Assembly: GCA_936432065.2 (NCBI GenBank)
Contig: OW386287.2
Span: 89,633,688-89,697,687, forward strand
Direction: 5' to 3'
From: Rutpela maculata
Lineage: Eukaryota > Arthropoda > Insecta > Coleoptera > Cerambycidae
Length of the DNA stretch: 64,000 bases
Positions within the stretch are counted from its first letter, which is position 1. Each line of letters starts with the position of its first letter. Shown one piece after another: positions 1 to 10,914 of this stretch. Below the pieces are notes generated by a model, which had not been told where the DNA came from, did no database searches, and was given only the letters and a program-made list of their open reading frames with translations. The translations under genes and the position numbers were made by a program.

Positions 1-559
1 CCACATTTTTCGAGTAATTTAAAAATAAACGTCTAGGATTACCGATTTTAGGGGGTGAAAATTGCAATTTTCTGTTGCCAGTATCTCGAAAAATATGGGT
101 TTTAGCAAAAAAGTGTATGACTTTTCTTTCTTATAATTATCAGATTATGTGTATTTTTGTTTTTTTTTGCGACATCTCCTAAGAAGAGGTGGGAACTACC
201 TAACCAAAAAGCAGGCAAAATGACAATATAAATTCTTATGTAGGTACATACTTTATGAAGCATTTTGAAGAAAAAAATGTGGAAATTCATCACATCGTTT
301 TCGGGCTGTGATTTAAAAGCTTCACTTGCTGTACTAATAACCTAAGACAGAAAAGTCTAATGGAATTGAGATTTTGACAGTAAGTTAGTGTCACCTATTG
401 TGTTTATCGTAAGGATAAAACATTTTTGGAAAAAATGCACATGAAGAATGGAAATCTTTGATAAGATTCTGCAGTAAAAATACTGCTTAGTATACCCACA
501 AACGTTTCGCCAATAAAGAATTCATCATCGAGTGATGAGTAAAATTATAAGCATAGCAA
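1..559. other. AT-rich sequence without recognised features
   Basis: No coding region or RNA gene is recognisable on either strand; the short ORFs are composed of homopolymer-rich, low-complexity codons. The style resembles old transposon-derived DNA, but no terminal repeats were found. Confidence 0.4.
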
Positions 560-952
560 TTAGACCCCCAAAACCTGATCTGGCTGATTCCAAAAAAATG
601 TTTCATACCTTTGGTTCTTGTACACACTAAATCAAAATTTTAGTATTTTATCTCTTTTAATAATGGGTGGGGTCAGACCTGTCGAGAGGGGGAGGTGGTG
701 CGGGAGTGATTCCCCCCGGGCCCGGGCACATTTTTGATATGTTTAAAACATTTTTTTTCGAAGACCCTGGCTTTTCGAACATACCTACATTAAATCCCAA
801 TTTCATGGGACTCTTGCTTGCTTTACCCATTTACCTTCCAATATTTCAACGGAATAAGATCAGACTATAATCTAGTTCCATATCTCGTTATAATACATAG
901 GTGTACCATATGTGAAGTCAATATCGTAAACACACTCCACTAGGTGATGCGG
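560..952 (+). repeat. Family-A dispersed repeat, diverged 3' part
   Basis: This copy matches the middle and 3' part of a repeat found seven times in the window (best full copy 63053-63754). Shared landmarks in order are TTGGTTCTTGTACACACTAA, a G-rich tract, a short block ending in AAGTCAATATC, and a terminal GGAAGTA. It is more diverged than the other copies. It is followed immediately by the start of another copy in the same orientation, giving a head-to-tail arrangement. Confidence 0.6.
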
Positions 953-1045
953 AAGTAAAAAACTGCTGCCCAAGGAATCACTACTTCCACATCCAGATTT
1001 TCTATCCAAGTCTCTCACAACGAAAAAATTTTGCATTCCAATGCC
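953..1045 (+). repeat. Family-A dispersed repeat, 5' fragment
   Basis: The sequence holds the family-A start (CTGCCCAAGGAATCACTACT, then TTCCACATCCAG) and about 60 further bases shared with the copies at 2089, 41742 (reverse) and 63053. It breaks off after the CACAACG block. It abuts the end of the preceding copy with only an A-run between. Confidence 0.65.
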
Positions 1046-1403
1046 ACGCTATTCTTCAGTATTTGCAAATATTTTTATACGTGAAAAAGGATTGTTTTTT
1101 TTTTTCAAGATAGCTTAAGCCCGCCTGCTAATTTTGGAAATCCGACGTCTGTGTCTTGAACTATGGCCAAGCTGACGAGCTAACATACGCCAGATATCTA
1201 GTTTTTCTACTCCCATACTTTAATTCGTTTATTAGACATTTTCTACCTGTACCTTAATGAGATTCATTAAGATATAGATTTTCCATTAAGATACAAGTTT
1301 ATAACCAATAGAAACGCGACACACAGCAATATTCTGTCAATATCAACTATCGCCTTGAACATCTGACAGATCTAAAATTTATTAATTTTACTGTTCACCT
1401 AGC
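1046..1403. other. Unassigned sequence before the 1404-7313 element
   Basis: No ORF, RNA gene or repeat shared with the rest of the window was recognised here. Confidence 0.35.
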
Positions 1404-1862
1404 AAAGGGCATAGCAGGATAAGCATGTAAAATCTGCCCCCAAACAAAATTTTGTTTGTTGTCAACTATTTGAAGAAGCTTACTCTAATATGATTTTCCC
1501 AAAATTTCAAGCCTGCAGCCGCCATATTGGAGGGGTGGGGGGGGTTTTTTGATTTTCGTTTTTAAAAATTTTCTCGGACACCGTTGTACGAAAAAATCCG
1601 AAATAATTCACAGTTGTTACTTATATGTTGGACTATTTACCCAATTTTTTTCATATTTAAATGCAAATTTCATATGCAAAAAAAATTGCAAATTTTTTAA
1701 CACAATTTTTTGGCACTTTAAGAAAGAAGGCCACTCTGAATTTTTCATCGTAAAATTTATTTTTCATATTTTTAAAAAATGTGGAAGATAGTTAAAAAAA
1801 ACGAAAAACTGCATTACCGACCATTCTCTTATACGCGCCTCACTATCATTTGGACGCATGTC
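1404..1862 (+). repeat. Left terminal inverted repeat of the 1404-7313 element
   Basis: About 460 bases that reappear in reverse complement across three blocks of the right arm (about 4430-4646, 5031-5244 and 7248-7313). The match continues cleanly across both insertion points, which fixes the positions of the SINE and the Tc1-like element. Confidence 0.75.
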
Positions 1863-2088
1863 TTGTTAACAAATATATAGTTTTTTCATCGCTTATAAGT
1901 GCATTTTTAACAATCTGCCGCCGTTATAGATCATTTTAACAGTTTTCAGGTGCTATTTATAACGTTCTTATTACTTACGTTTAAGTATGTTCAGTAATGA
2001 AAAGAACGACGTGCGCTCGAGCGGGGCCTGCACGGGACCGTCAGAAAGACCAGGTTTGTGCAGAATATCTACCGTTTATCTGTAAAAG

Positions 2089-3833
2089 CCGCTGCCTAAG
2101 GAATCACTACTTCCACATCTAGATTTTCTAACCAAGTCTCTCACAACGAAAACATTTTGTATGTGGAACTTTAATAATATAATATTTGAAATCATCTACC
2201 CCAAAAACCCATAAAACGATATCCCACATCGGTAATGGGATGGGGGTGTTGATAGGGGGTGGTAGTGGGGGTGGATGCAGTAAAAAAATAATTTGAGGTT
2301 TTTGGTTCTTGTAAACACACTAAATTACATTTTTTTTCATCCCCTTAAACAATGGTGGCTCCCCTCTATATTTCCTTTATTTCTTAACTTATCCATGTGA
2401 AATTTGGGGTGCACAAACTACCTATAAAAATGAATTTTTGGACATAAAAAATGGTATGAGACCATTTCCGGTTTACCCGGAAATGACCAACTTTCGATTT
2501 TTAAATGGAACACCCTGTATATTTTTACATATTTGAATTCAAGACAACATTCTGAGTATACCATGAGATTTTTGCGAATTTTTGAGGTGATGTTCAGTTC
2601 TTTTAAGCATTTTAAGATATTCGTCTAGAGTGCTTTGGAATATCAAAATTTGTTCTACGGCTAGTAAAGTCCAAGGGAAAAATATAATTTTTCGTTTAAT
2701 TTCATTAATAACTATTTACGAAGCCTCCAAAATTGAACATACCACTTTTTTTTTTTCAAATGGGAGGATGGTGGCTTCTAGTGTTCAATAAATTATAGAT
2801 TTTTTTCTGAATTCATTGATATCCATTTCAAATCTATGCTATTTGTTTTTCTATTTTATTGAAATTATTTAAAAATAAAAAATTACATTCAATATAATTT
2901 TTCTGGAACTTTAACGTAGTTGCCTTTGCAAAAATCATATGTCTAATAATGAAATGTGAATAACTACCTTTTTGTGAATATTAGCCTTTTGGTTCTCTCT
3001 TTTGTTTCTTAATAGGTATAAGTACTAGTGCAAAGTATAAGGATCAATAAAAATTATTTTGAAAGTGATTTTTTATTTTTAAATAAATTTAATAAAATAG
3101 AAAAACAAATAGCATAGATTTGAAATGGATATCAATGGATTCAGAAAGAAATCTATAATTTATTGAACACTAGGAGCCACCACCTTCCCATTTGAAAAAA
3201 AAAAGTTTTCGATAAAAAAGTGATTTGTTCAATTTTGGAGGCTTCGTAAATAGTTATTAATGAAATTAAACGAAAAATTATATTTTTCCCTTGGACTTTA
3301 CCTGCCTTAGAACAAATTTTGGTATTCCAAAGCACTTTAGACGAAAGTCTTAAAATGCTTAAGAAAATTGAAAATCAACTCAAAAACTCACAAAAATCTC
3401 ATGGTATACTCAGAATGTTGTTTTGAATCCAAATATATAAAAATATACAGGGTGTTCCATTTAAAAATCGAAAGTTGAGGTCATTCTGGGTAAACCGGAA
3501 ATCGTGTCATATCATTTTTTATTTCCAAAAATTAATTTTTACAGGTAGTTTATGCACCCTAAATTTCAAATGGATAAGTTAATAAATAAAGGAAATATAG
3601 GGGGAGCCACTATTCTGTGGCACCCGGTATACCAAATTTCAAGTCAATATCTTAAACGGCTCCAGAGTAATCGTGCGCACAAAAAAGTTACAGAGACCGA
3701 CAGACAGACAGAAATTTTTTTTTCGCTCAAACTTAAAATCTCGACGTTTCATGATATCCTAAGCCTATTTGATCAATAAAAATTTTCGAAATTTTTTTGT
3801 AGTTAATATACTTCCACTGGATGTGGAAATAAT
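2089..3833 (+). repeat. Family-A repeat split by a foldback element
   Basis: The family-A start (CCGCTGCCTAAGGAATCAC) is at 2089 and its usual end (ATGTGGAAATAAT) near 3833. The middle, where other copies have a G-rich tract, is replaced by a long inverted repeat (2356-3609). After the foldback the copy resumes at the AAATTTCAAGTCAATATC block and continues through the conserved CTCGACGTTTCATGA block. The foldback therefore landed in, or replaced, the central part of this copy. Confidence 0.7.
2356..3609. mobile_element. Foldback element with ~530-bp arms
   Basis: Ends are TGGCTCCCC at 2356 and GGGGAGCCA at 3609. The arms (about 2356-2882 and 3068-3609) are reverse complements with scattered mismatches, leaving a loop of about 185 bases. 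No coding capacity is seen; the ORFs in the arms are mirror images of each other. It lies inside the family-A copy at 2089-3833, which lies inside the 1404-7313 element. Confidence 0.75.
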
Positions 3834-4429
3834 TATTCTTCTATTAATGTTCGATGGAAAATCATCAGGTTTATTCATTATAATTTAACTATCCGATAGT
3901 CGTACAAGTTTAGTAAGTACCAGTTATCAACAGTTTCCAAGAAATAACGTTTATAAAAATCAGGGCATGTTAATATTAATAACTTCTGTAATGATGGATA
4001 GAAAACTCTAATTGTATGACGATAGTATATAGGTATTAATCCCTGGGCAGAAATGCCAGAAACCTCATTCATCGTTTGAGGTAAAAACGAATATTTTTCC
4101 TGTGATCAGCGACCCCGAAAACTTGGGGATACGCGTTTGAACCGAATCATTTGAAAAGAAATGATTTTCCACCCCTCGGGAGGGTTTAATCAACCCTAGG
4201 CCTGCTGTCTGAATTCCACTTACTCTAATACCTCCTTCCATGTTATTTTAAGTATAACCCGTCGATAAATCACTCCCAGACCCGTTTATATCTGGAAACA
4301 TAAAGGGATCCATAAAAGAGGTGTCCGTTTCAGGGGGTTGCGGCGGTCAAAAACTTCTCCCACCACTTGCATCGTGTTCAGCATCCTCGAAAATGGGGGG
4401 AAAGGTAATCTCGTCTGTGCACATAAACT
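3834..4429. other. Core of the 1404-7313 element, unassigned
   Basis: This 600-base stretch between the family-A copy and the right arm has a 64-codon ORF on the minus strand (3878-4072) with no recognised domain. Sequence around 4100-4200 resembles non-coding repeat sequence rather than a gene. Confidence 0.3.
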
Positions 4430-4646
4430 AACATGCGTCCAAATGATAGTGAGGCGCGTATAAAAGAATGATCGGTAACGCAGTTTTTCGTTTTTTTAAC
4501 TATCTTCCACATTTTTTAAAAATATGAAAAAATTTGAGAATAGGCCTTGATAAATGAGTAATTTACGATGAAAAACTCAGAGTGGCCTTCTCTCTTAAAG
4601 TGCCAAAAAATTGTGTTAAAAAATTTGCATTTTTTTTGCATACGAA

Positions 4647-5030
4647 TTTTTTTTTTTTTAACTGTTTAACGTCGGCCTATTTCCGCTACCAGGGCCTATC
4701 ACCGACGCCAGGAGACGAGCTACCCCCAACCTGGAAATTTTGCCGAACCTCTTCCCTTAAGAAGAGAAGGGTCTTTTACTTGCCTAACATCTAATAGACA
4801 AGGGACCGCCTGCTTTACATCCCCTCCGAAGGATGGTATATCCACTACGTAATCCTCGTCTGAAATTACTTAACTTCCGAGTATACACTGATATACAAGC
4901 CTCTAGAAGGTGGGACGAGAACGCTGTATTTCCCAAGATGGGAGCCCATCCAAGTACTAACCGCGCTCGACGTTGCTTCAAGGGAATATCGACTGATATT
5001 CACATTGAAGTCGCCTCTACGCTCGCCCCT
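4647..5030 (-). mobile_element. 5S rRNA-derived SINE (SINE3-like)
   Basis: Read on the minus strand, the part near the 5' end contains GCGCGGTTAGTACTTGGATG (4947-4966), the signature of the 5S rRNA internal promoter (A box to C box region), with GCAACGTCGA just before and CTTGGGAAATAC just after. The other end is an oligo(A) tail (T-run 4647-4659 on the plus strand). The insertion is flanked by CATACGAA at 4639-4646 and 5031-5038, a TSD in the right arm of the larger element. The body between the 5S-like head and the tail is not recognised. RNA polymerase III transcription is inferred from the family. Confidence 0.8.
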
Positions 5031-5244
5031 CATACGAAATTTGCATTTAAAAAAATTTTGAAAAAAATTGGGTAAATAGCCCAACATGTAAGTAACAACT
5101 GTGAATTATTTCGGATTTTTTCGTACAACGGTATCCGAGAAAATTTTAAAAAACGAAAATCAAAAAACCCCCCACCACTCCAATATAGCTGCTGCAGGCT
5201 TGAAATTTTGGGAAAATCATATTTAGAGTAAGCCCCTTCAAATA

Positions 5245-7247
5245 CACTGACAGACATAAAAAGTGGCGCACTCGAAATTTTACTCATGTTTAATGTGTCA
5301 TAATTTCTAAACTACTTGATTGATTGCCACGAACCTTTTTTTATTTTGAAGAATGGTTCTTTAAGATCATTATACAGGCCCAAACATTTTTATTGATTAA
5401 ACTTTTATAATTGATACAGGGAAAAATAAAAGTGACTGTTTTATTCAGGAACTTTAAAACTCCCTGTAGATTTATTCGGCACTTGGAATATGCTCGGCGT
5501 TTTAAGCGGAATTTAGATTAAATTTTGTTTTTTGATTCACCTCTTTATCTTGCTTTGTTTAGAAAATACACATGTTTAAGCAAAGTATTAACAAAATTGA
5601 TATTTTGTTTTGTTTAAGAAGGCCATGAACAGACTAAACATTGCTCTAAAATATGACAGGTGTCAAAATGGTTTTAAAATCACAGGCATTCACTCGCTAA
5701 TGATTACGATTTTTAATTCGTTTTTGTACTTACAAAACATTGAAAACGTTTTTCTCCAGGTCGGATCAAAAGTCATGTTTGTGATTTTTAAGTAATGCCT
5801 CAGCAAATAACATCGGAGTAAGTAGCCCGAATATGGCTTTAGTAGGAGACAAAAGAAGTAAAAGATATGCTGCCCGGGTTGTTGGTGTTCCCAAATCGAC
5901 TGCACGTCAGGCAATTGCAAGATATAAAGAGACAAGTCATTGTCATAGAAGAGCTGGATCAGGTCGTCATAGATGTACAACCGTTAATGATGATCGGTTT
6001 ATTCGGCTTCAAACTTTACGAAATCGCTTTCATACAGCAGTGCAAACAAATATTAATTAAAGGCAAGTAAGAGGAAGAGTTGTAAGTGATCGTACAGTAA
6101 TTCGGAGATTGAAGGAAGTCAATTTAAAGTCTAGAAGACCATCCACCAAGATTACTTGCAAGACATCGAAGAGCACGCCGAAACTTCGCTAGAGAACACT
6201 CAGATTGGAATGAGCAAAACTGGTCCCGGATCCTGTTCGCTGATGAATCTCGATTCTGTTTGTTTTCATCCGATGGCCGTCAAAGGGTATGGAGAAGAGT
6301 TGGCAAAAGATATGAGCAGAGCCTACTCAGCACAAAAGAAAGCTTTGGCGGAGATTCTGTTATGGTCTGGGGAGGAATTACATTAGAAGCGCGCACAGAA
6401 CCTTACGTGCTTCCAAGGAATTCCCTCACAGCCAACAGGTATATCGAGAACATTTTACAAGACTATGTATTCCATTTCCGCCCTTTATAGGGAACGATTT
6501 TATAATGGTTCATGACAATGCGCGCCCTCACACATTCACATCGTAAATGAATATTTCGATGAAGTTGGCGTAGACCGTATGATTTGGCCAGCAAAAAGTC
6601 CCGATATGAACTCCATAAAACACCTTTGGGATGAAATGGGGGGAAGAATTAGGTCTCGCAATAGGGTTTCTGACACTCTGGATACTTTAGGAGAAGTGCT
6701 TATTGAGGAGTGGAATAATATTCCACAGATCAATATTTCAAATTTAATTAGAAGCATGCCAAGAAGAATAGAGATTTTAGTCAGGGCACACTACTGATCT
6801 TTTTTCTCTATTGAAAAAGTTCCACCTTTATTTTATGTAATTTCGATTTCGTGTTGGTCAATCTTATTCTAATAAAATGTTTCTAATTGTACCTGTTTCA
6901 CCTACAATCGTGTATTTTCTAAACACAGCAAGATAAAGAGCTGAATCAAAATACAAAATTTAATCTAAATTCCGCTTAAAACGCCAAAGGTATTTTGAGC
7001 TTATTCCAAGTGCGGAATAAATCTACAGGGTGTTTTAAAATTCCTGAATAAAACAGTCACTTTTATTTTTCCTTCTATCAATCATAAAAGTTTAATCAAT
7101 AAAAATATTTGGGCCTGTATGATGATCTTAAAGAATCATTCTTCAAAATAAAAAAAGATTCGTGGCAATCAATCAAGTAGTTTAGAAATTAAGACACATT
7201 AAACTTGAGTAAAATTTCAAGTGCGCCACTTTTTATGTCTGTCAGTG
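5245..7247 (+). mobile_element. Tc1-like transposon with long TIRs
   Basis: Ends are CACTGACAGACATAAAAAGT and its complement, flanked by TA on both sides (5243-5244 and 7248-7249), the target duplication of the IS630/Tc1/mariner superfamily. The TIRs are unusually long, about 338 bases (5245-5582 and 6909-7247). A decayed transposase gene lies between them. The element sits in the right arm of the 1404-7313 element; removing it with one TA restores the arm exactly as expected from the left arm. Confidence 0.92.
5795..6797 (+). pseudogene. Tc1-like transposase pseudogene, DD34E type with E replaced
   Basis: Fragments in all three frames join into a Tc1 transposase of near-normal length (about 330 residues). 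An N-terminal helix-turn-helix region reads through YAARVVGVPKSTARQAIARY (frame of 5833). A first catalytic aspartate is in a FADESRF block (about 6241). A GDSVMVWGGI block follows (about 6350), then the second aspartate in MVHDNARPH (about 6505) and the C-terminal SPDMNSIKHLWDEM block (about 6600). Counting 34 residues from the second aspartate, the position that should be glutamate (PIEHLWD in the family) is lysine. With several frameshifts and an early stop it cannot make an active enzyme. Confidence 0.9.
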
Positions 7248-7313
7248 TAGTTGATAACAAACAAAATTTTGTTTGTGGGGCAGATTTTACATGCTTACCC
7301 TGCTATGCCCTTT

Positions 7314-7375
7314 TTAAACTTCTTGTAACTAAAATCAGTGAACATGTGTGATAGTGAAAGTGAAACTGAAATAAT
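7314..7375. other. Short spacer between elements
   Basis: Sixty-two bases separate the 1404-7313 element from the next foldback element; nothing is recognised. Confidence 0.3.
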
Positions 7376-8019
7376 AACACAGGCACACAAAATAAAAAAA
7401 GTTGTCTTTTTCTGTACCCCTATGGGTAACCCATATGTATTTCGACGTGCTGATCACGAATCAGATGTCGGTTTAGCTCTATTGGCCAGTATTTTTTTGT
7501 AAATCGCGAAAATAACCTGAAAGAAACTCATAATTTAGGTTATTTTCCCGATTTACTAAAAATTGGTGGGTAACGGAGCTAAACGGATACTTGATTCGTA
7601 TTCAGCATGTCGAAATACATGGGGGTTGCCCCATAAAGTCCCAGAAACAAACCTTTTTTTGTGTGTAATATATGAATATCACCGGATCCTCCGCCATTTT
7701 CTAGAAAATTGCGTAGGCAAATATATATTACACAGACACAAAAAAAAAGTGAAAAGTGAGTGATCTGTTTCTGGGACTCCATATGTATTTCGACATGCTG
7801 AATAAAAATCAGCTCTCCGTTTAGCTCCAATTTTTAGTAAATCGCGAAAATAACCTAAATTATGAGTTTTTTTGGGGTTATATTCGCGATTTACAAAAAA
7901 ATGGTGGCCAATGGAGCTAAACGGATACCTGATTCGTGTTCATCACGTAGAAATACATATGGATTACCCACTGGAGTACCAGAAAAAGACAACTTTTTTT
8001 GTTTTGTGTTCCTGTGTAA
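7376..8019. mobile_element. Foldback element with repeated internal modules
   Basis: The sequence from AACACAGG at 7376 pairs with CCTGTGT ending near 8018. A module containing AAATCGCGAAAATAACCT and the motif GGAGCTAAACGGATAC occurs four times in alternating orientation (about 7430-7520, 7550-7650, 7765-7850, 7870-7970). The structure is thus a palindrome made of smaller palindromes. No transposase is present. It lies directly against the cut end of the LINE at 8063. Confidence 0.75.
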
Positions 8020-8062
8020 TCCATAATATTTCCGCCAATATTCTTGGCTAAAGAAGTCGGTT

Positions 8063-9995
8063 TCGGATGTCTGGGGCCGGGCAGGACTATTGCCCTTTAC
8101 CCCAGTACATCGCTGTAGACCGGGGACCAGCCTCGTGCAGGGCGGGCGAACTTACTTTGCGTCGGCCCCACTCACAAATGTGAGCGGTGCAGACGATTTC
8201 GGCCCACCTCCCTGGGTCCTGGCTCGTTGAACCTTGCTGGCTAAGGCCTCTTCTGGCGTTCTTCTGTCTTCGTTTTCTTTTCTTCGCCAGCTTGTTTTCC
8301 CCCGGGGGGTAGTCATCGGTCTGTTTGGTGTGTTGGAAGTTTTGGCAGGAGAGACTGCCGGTACACAGGATGCCAAGAGACATCCTGTCATCCGGATCGT
8401 CGGTTGGGTAAGGATGAGCTGTGTAGCTCGAGGAAGGGCAGACCTAAATGCTATTGGTAGCATTTTTAGTCTTCCCGGAGCCAAGGGGACTACAGGTTCC
8501 TGGTATGTTGTCCGGTACCCGCAGGGTCGTGGGTGGGGTGTTGGGTGTCGTCATGTCTCTTCGGGTAGCTTCTCCGTCGACGGGGTGGTCCGGGTGGTGT
8601 CACTGGGGGGTGAGGTGGGGCAGGTTTGCGAACAGGGCCCCCATCATGGTGCACATCTGCTGCATTTGGGCCATTACAGCAGCAGTTGGCCGGCCTCTGG
8701 GGATGTCTGTGATGGTTGGGCAGGGTTGGTGGACTTCCCTGCGGGTCCCTGGGCTGCCCTGGCGTAGCTTAGCCCGGGGGGCTGGTGTCTGAGGGGTCCG
8801 GCTATCCTTTTGGGGCAGCGGGGGCATCCTCTGTAACTTGCGGGGTGTGCTCCCTGGAAGTTTGCGCATTTGGCTGGGGTGTCCTTTGGCTTCTGGCAGG
8901 TGGTAGAGTGGTGGGCCTCGCCGCATTTGACACATTTGGGGTTGGCCATGCATCGTCCTTGTGCATGGCCGAAGGTCTGGCATCTGTGGCACTGGGTGAT
9001 AGTCTGCTTGGCTCTCTGTTTTTCCACTTTCACTACCAGGTAGCAGCAGCGGGTCACTGCCAGGATATCTTCTTGGTTTAGGGGAACCTGTACTAACATC
9101 ATCGGGATGTCCTTTTTTGTCCTCCTGGAGGACATCCTCTGTACAGAGACTGGTGTGAGCCCTTGCTGTTCGAGATCTATCTTCATTCACTTCGTCACTG
9201 GTCACTCCGGTCGGTATCCCTCTTATTACCACCCTGAGTAGCCTCTCCTCCGGCAGGGCGTAGGTGTGGTATTCACGTTGTTCTTCTTTGAATAGTGGTG
9301 TCATTTTGCGGTGGTCATCGGGTGTGGAGGGCTCTATGGCGATACCATCTCTCACTGCTTTGGCTTGTTTGAATCCTATCCTGGCTTTTTGTAGGTTTTG
9401 GGTCACCGTTGACCATGACTCCTTGCTACGGGGGCATCCGGGGGGCTCTGGGGAGCTCTATATCGGTGTCTGTGGGGTTCACTTCCTCCTGGCTGGTGGA
9501 GAGTTTGTCCTCGCCGGCCTTTGGTGTCCTCTTTTTGGTCGCTGTCCGGGACGTTTTTTCTTTTCGGGGCTTCCTTCACGGAGGCCTCTGGGGGGGTCCT
9601 GGTATTTCGGAGAGCATCCAACAATTCTTTGTGTTGACGGTTAGCTTGTTCTTGCTGGGCTATCTGGTGGGTGATGTCCGCTAGTTCGGCCTTGAGTTGC
9701 TCAATTTGGGCCCGTAGTCGTTTGTTTTCGCTCATGAGGTGGTTTCTTACCATTTCTTCCATCTTCATGTCAGAGTTTGGCATATCGTCCTCTCTTCTCA
9801 TTTTCTCGCCAGTAAAAAAAAAAAAAATAGGGAAAGGAATGGGTAGGGTAAAAACACAGTGTCCCCAGGCGGGGGACTTTATTTATCTTTTATACCAGCG
9901 TCTTAAAAAAGACGACTGATATTTCTCCTCTTGCACTCTCTGTGGGGCTGCCACTTCACTAGTTCGCTTCGCAACGTCTTCAGTAGCACACTGGA
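8063..9995 (-). mobile_element. Jockey-type LINE, 5' half only
   Basis: This block stands out by its high GC content. On the minus strand it starts near 9995, has a leader of about 190 bases, then a gag-like ORF1 in several frames. It ends at 8063, beside a foldback element, with no endonuclease or reverse transcriptase. LINE copies are normally truncated at the 5' end because reverse transcription starts at the 3' end; a copy that keeps its 5' end but lacks ORF2 therefore points to a later deletion. Clade assignment rests on the gag arrangement and is tentative. Confidence 0.7.
8090..9801 (-). pseudogene. Jockey-like gag (ORF1) pseudogene with CCHC knuckles
   Basis: Translation starts at 9801. 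The first segment (9801-9403) has a coiled-coil-like stretch rich in Leu, Glu and Gln (about residues 15-65). After at least one frameshift, the 9406-8600 frame gives an RRM-like region with RVVIRGIPTGVTSDEV. After another frameshift near 9187 the frame 9186-8674 gives zinc knuckles: CHRCQTFGHAQGRC (CX2CX4HX4C), then CVKCGEAHHSTTC, and a third, CANFQGAHPASYRGC, where the second cysteine is Phe. A basic region, KKRKRRQKN, follows in the 8383-8087 frame. In this family the protein coats the LINE RNA. At least three frameshifts make this copy inactive. The plus-strand ORFs across this block are shadows of it. Confidence 0.8.
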
Positions 9996-10914
9996 GGTCT
10001 GTAATATTTCCTAAATTGTAATCTATAATTAATAAATTTCGGTAATAAAGTGTTAATTTTCTATTTTATTATGACTGGTCGGAGAAAAAATAGTGTATGC
10101 AACTCACATTTAATGATTGTTAAGACACTTGCATTCATTATGATATTCGCCTACGGCCTATGTCATAATTCTCATGTTCGTGTCTTAATAGGCATCATTA
10201 AATGGTTGTTGCATAATATACTATTGTCATATTTATATTCGATAGAATCAACTCAAAAAATCCATCTAGCTCCCAGACTAATAAGTTTATCATCAAAAAT
10301 ATTTATTAAATAATAAATAATAAAAATAATAATACTGCTTATTTAAATTTATAACCATTACCATTACTCCAAAATGTATGAGAATATTATTTATACCTGC
10401 ATAGCTTCATATTATTTGTCAGTAATAAGATACATTGGTTCATTAATACATTTTTAATGAGAATCCTGAAATATGTGATTATATTATATAAAATAATACC
10501 GTTACGCGCTGAGCATTGATTTTGAAATAATGATCCAAATTGTCGTATCGAATTTCTTATCGGAATTAATTAAAGACCACAGGTCTCATCTCTCTATAAT
10601 TAATCAATTTATAAGCCAAGCTTTATGTGTAAATTACGGAATTATTTTGCATACAGCTTATATTTATAATGTATAGCCCTCTTTGAATGTAGTCGAAATG
10701 CACTTTTTTGTAATTGTAATAAATCTCGCATTGTCGTTATTGGAGATATCAGTTCTTTTTGTTTTAAATTAGTACTTCTACATACCCTTTTTCTCAACGT
10801 CAACATTTTACGTTTTTAATATTTGATTGAAATGTTTCCATGTGTCTGTTGGATTTTCGCTTAAGTACTTGCAAAACACTTTTTTTAATTATTATTATTA
10901 CTGTAATCGGATTC
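9996..10914. other. AT-rich sequence, nothing recognised
   Basis: No coding region, inverted repeat or shared repeat was recognised. An 87-codon plus-strand ORF (10050-10313) has no family motif and lacks a convincing context. Confidence 0.35.

Larger units (their letters stand above)
1404..7313. mobile_element. TIR DNA element hosting four nested insertions
   Basis: The left end (from AAAGGGCATAGCAGG) is repeated inverted at the right end (CCTGCTATGCCCTTT, to 7313). The left arm runs to about 1862. The right arm runs from about 4430 to 7313 but is interrupted by a SINE (4647-5030) and a Tc1-like element (5245-7247). Removing these gives two arms of roughly 460-490 bases. The core between the arms has no transposase; it holds a family-A repeat and unrecognised sequence at 3834-4430. 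It is therefore probably a non-autonomous element. No clear TSD was identified at the outer ends. Confidence 0.75.

Noticed and set aside
3878..4072. 64-codon minus-strand ORF inside the 1404-7313 element
   Set aside because: No motif, and the upstream sequence has a repeat-like rather than coding character.
4931..4990. 5S rRNA gene
   Set aside because: Only the promoter-region part is 5S-like, and TSDs plus the oligo(A) end show a SINE.
8234..9684. Long plus-strand ORFs (up to 177 codons) in the GC-rich block
   Set aside because: They lie opposite the minus-strand gag with CCHC knuckles and have no domains; high GC lowers stop frequency.
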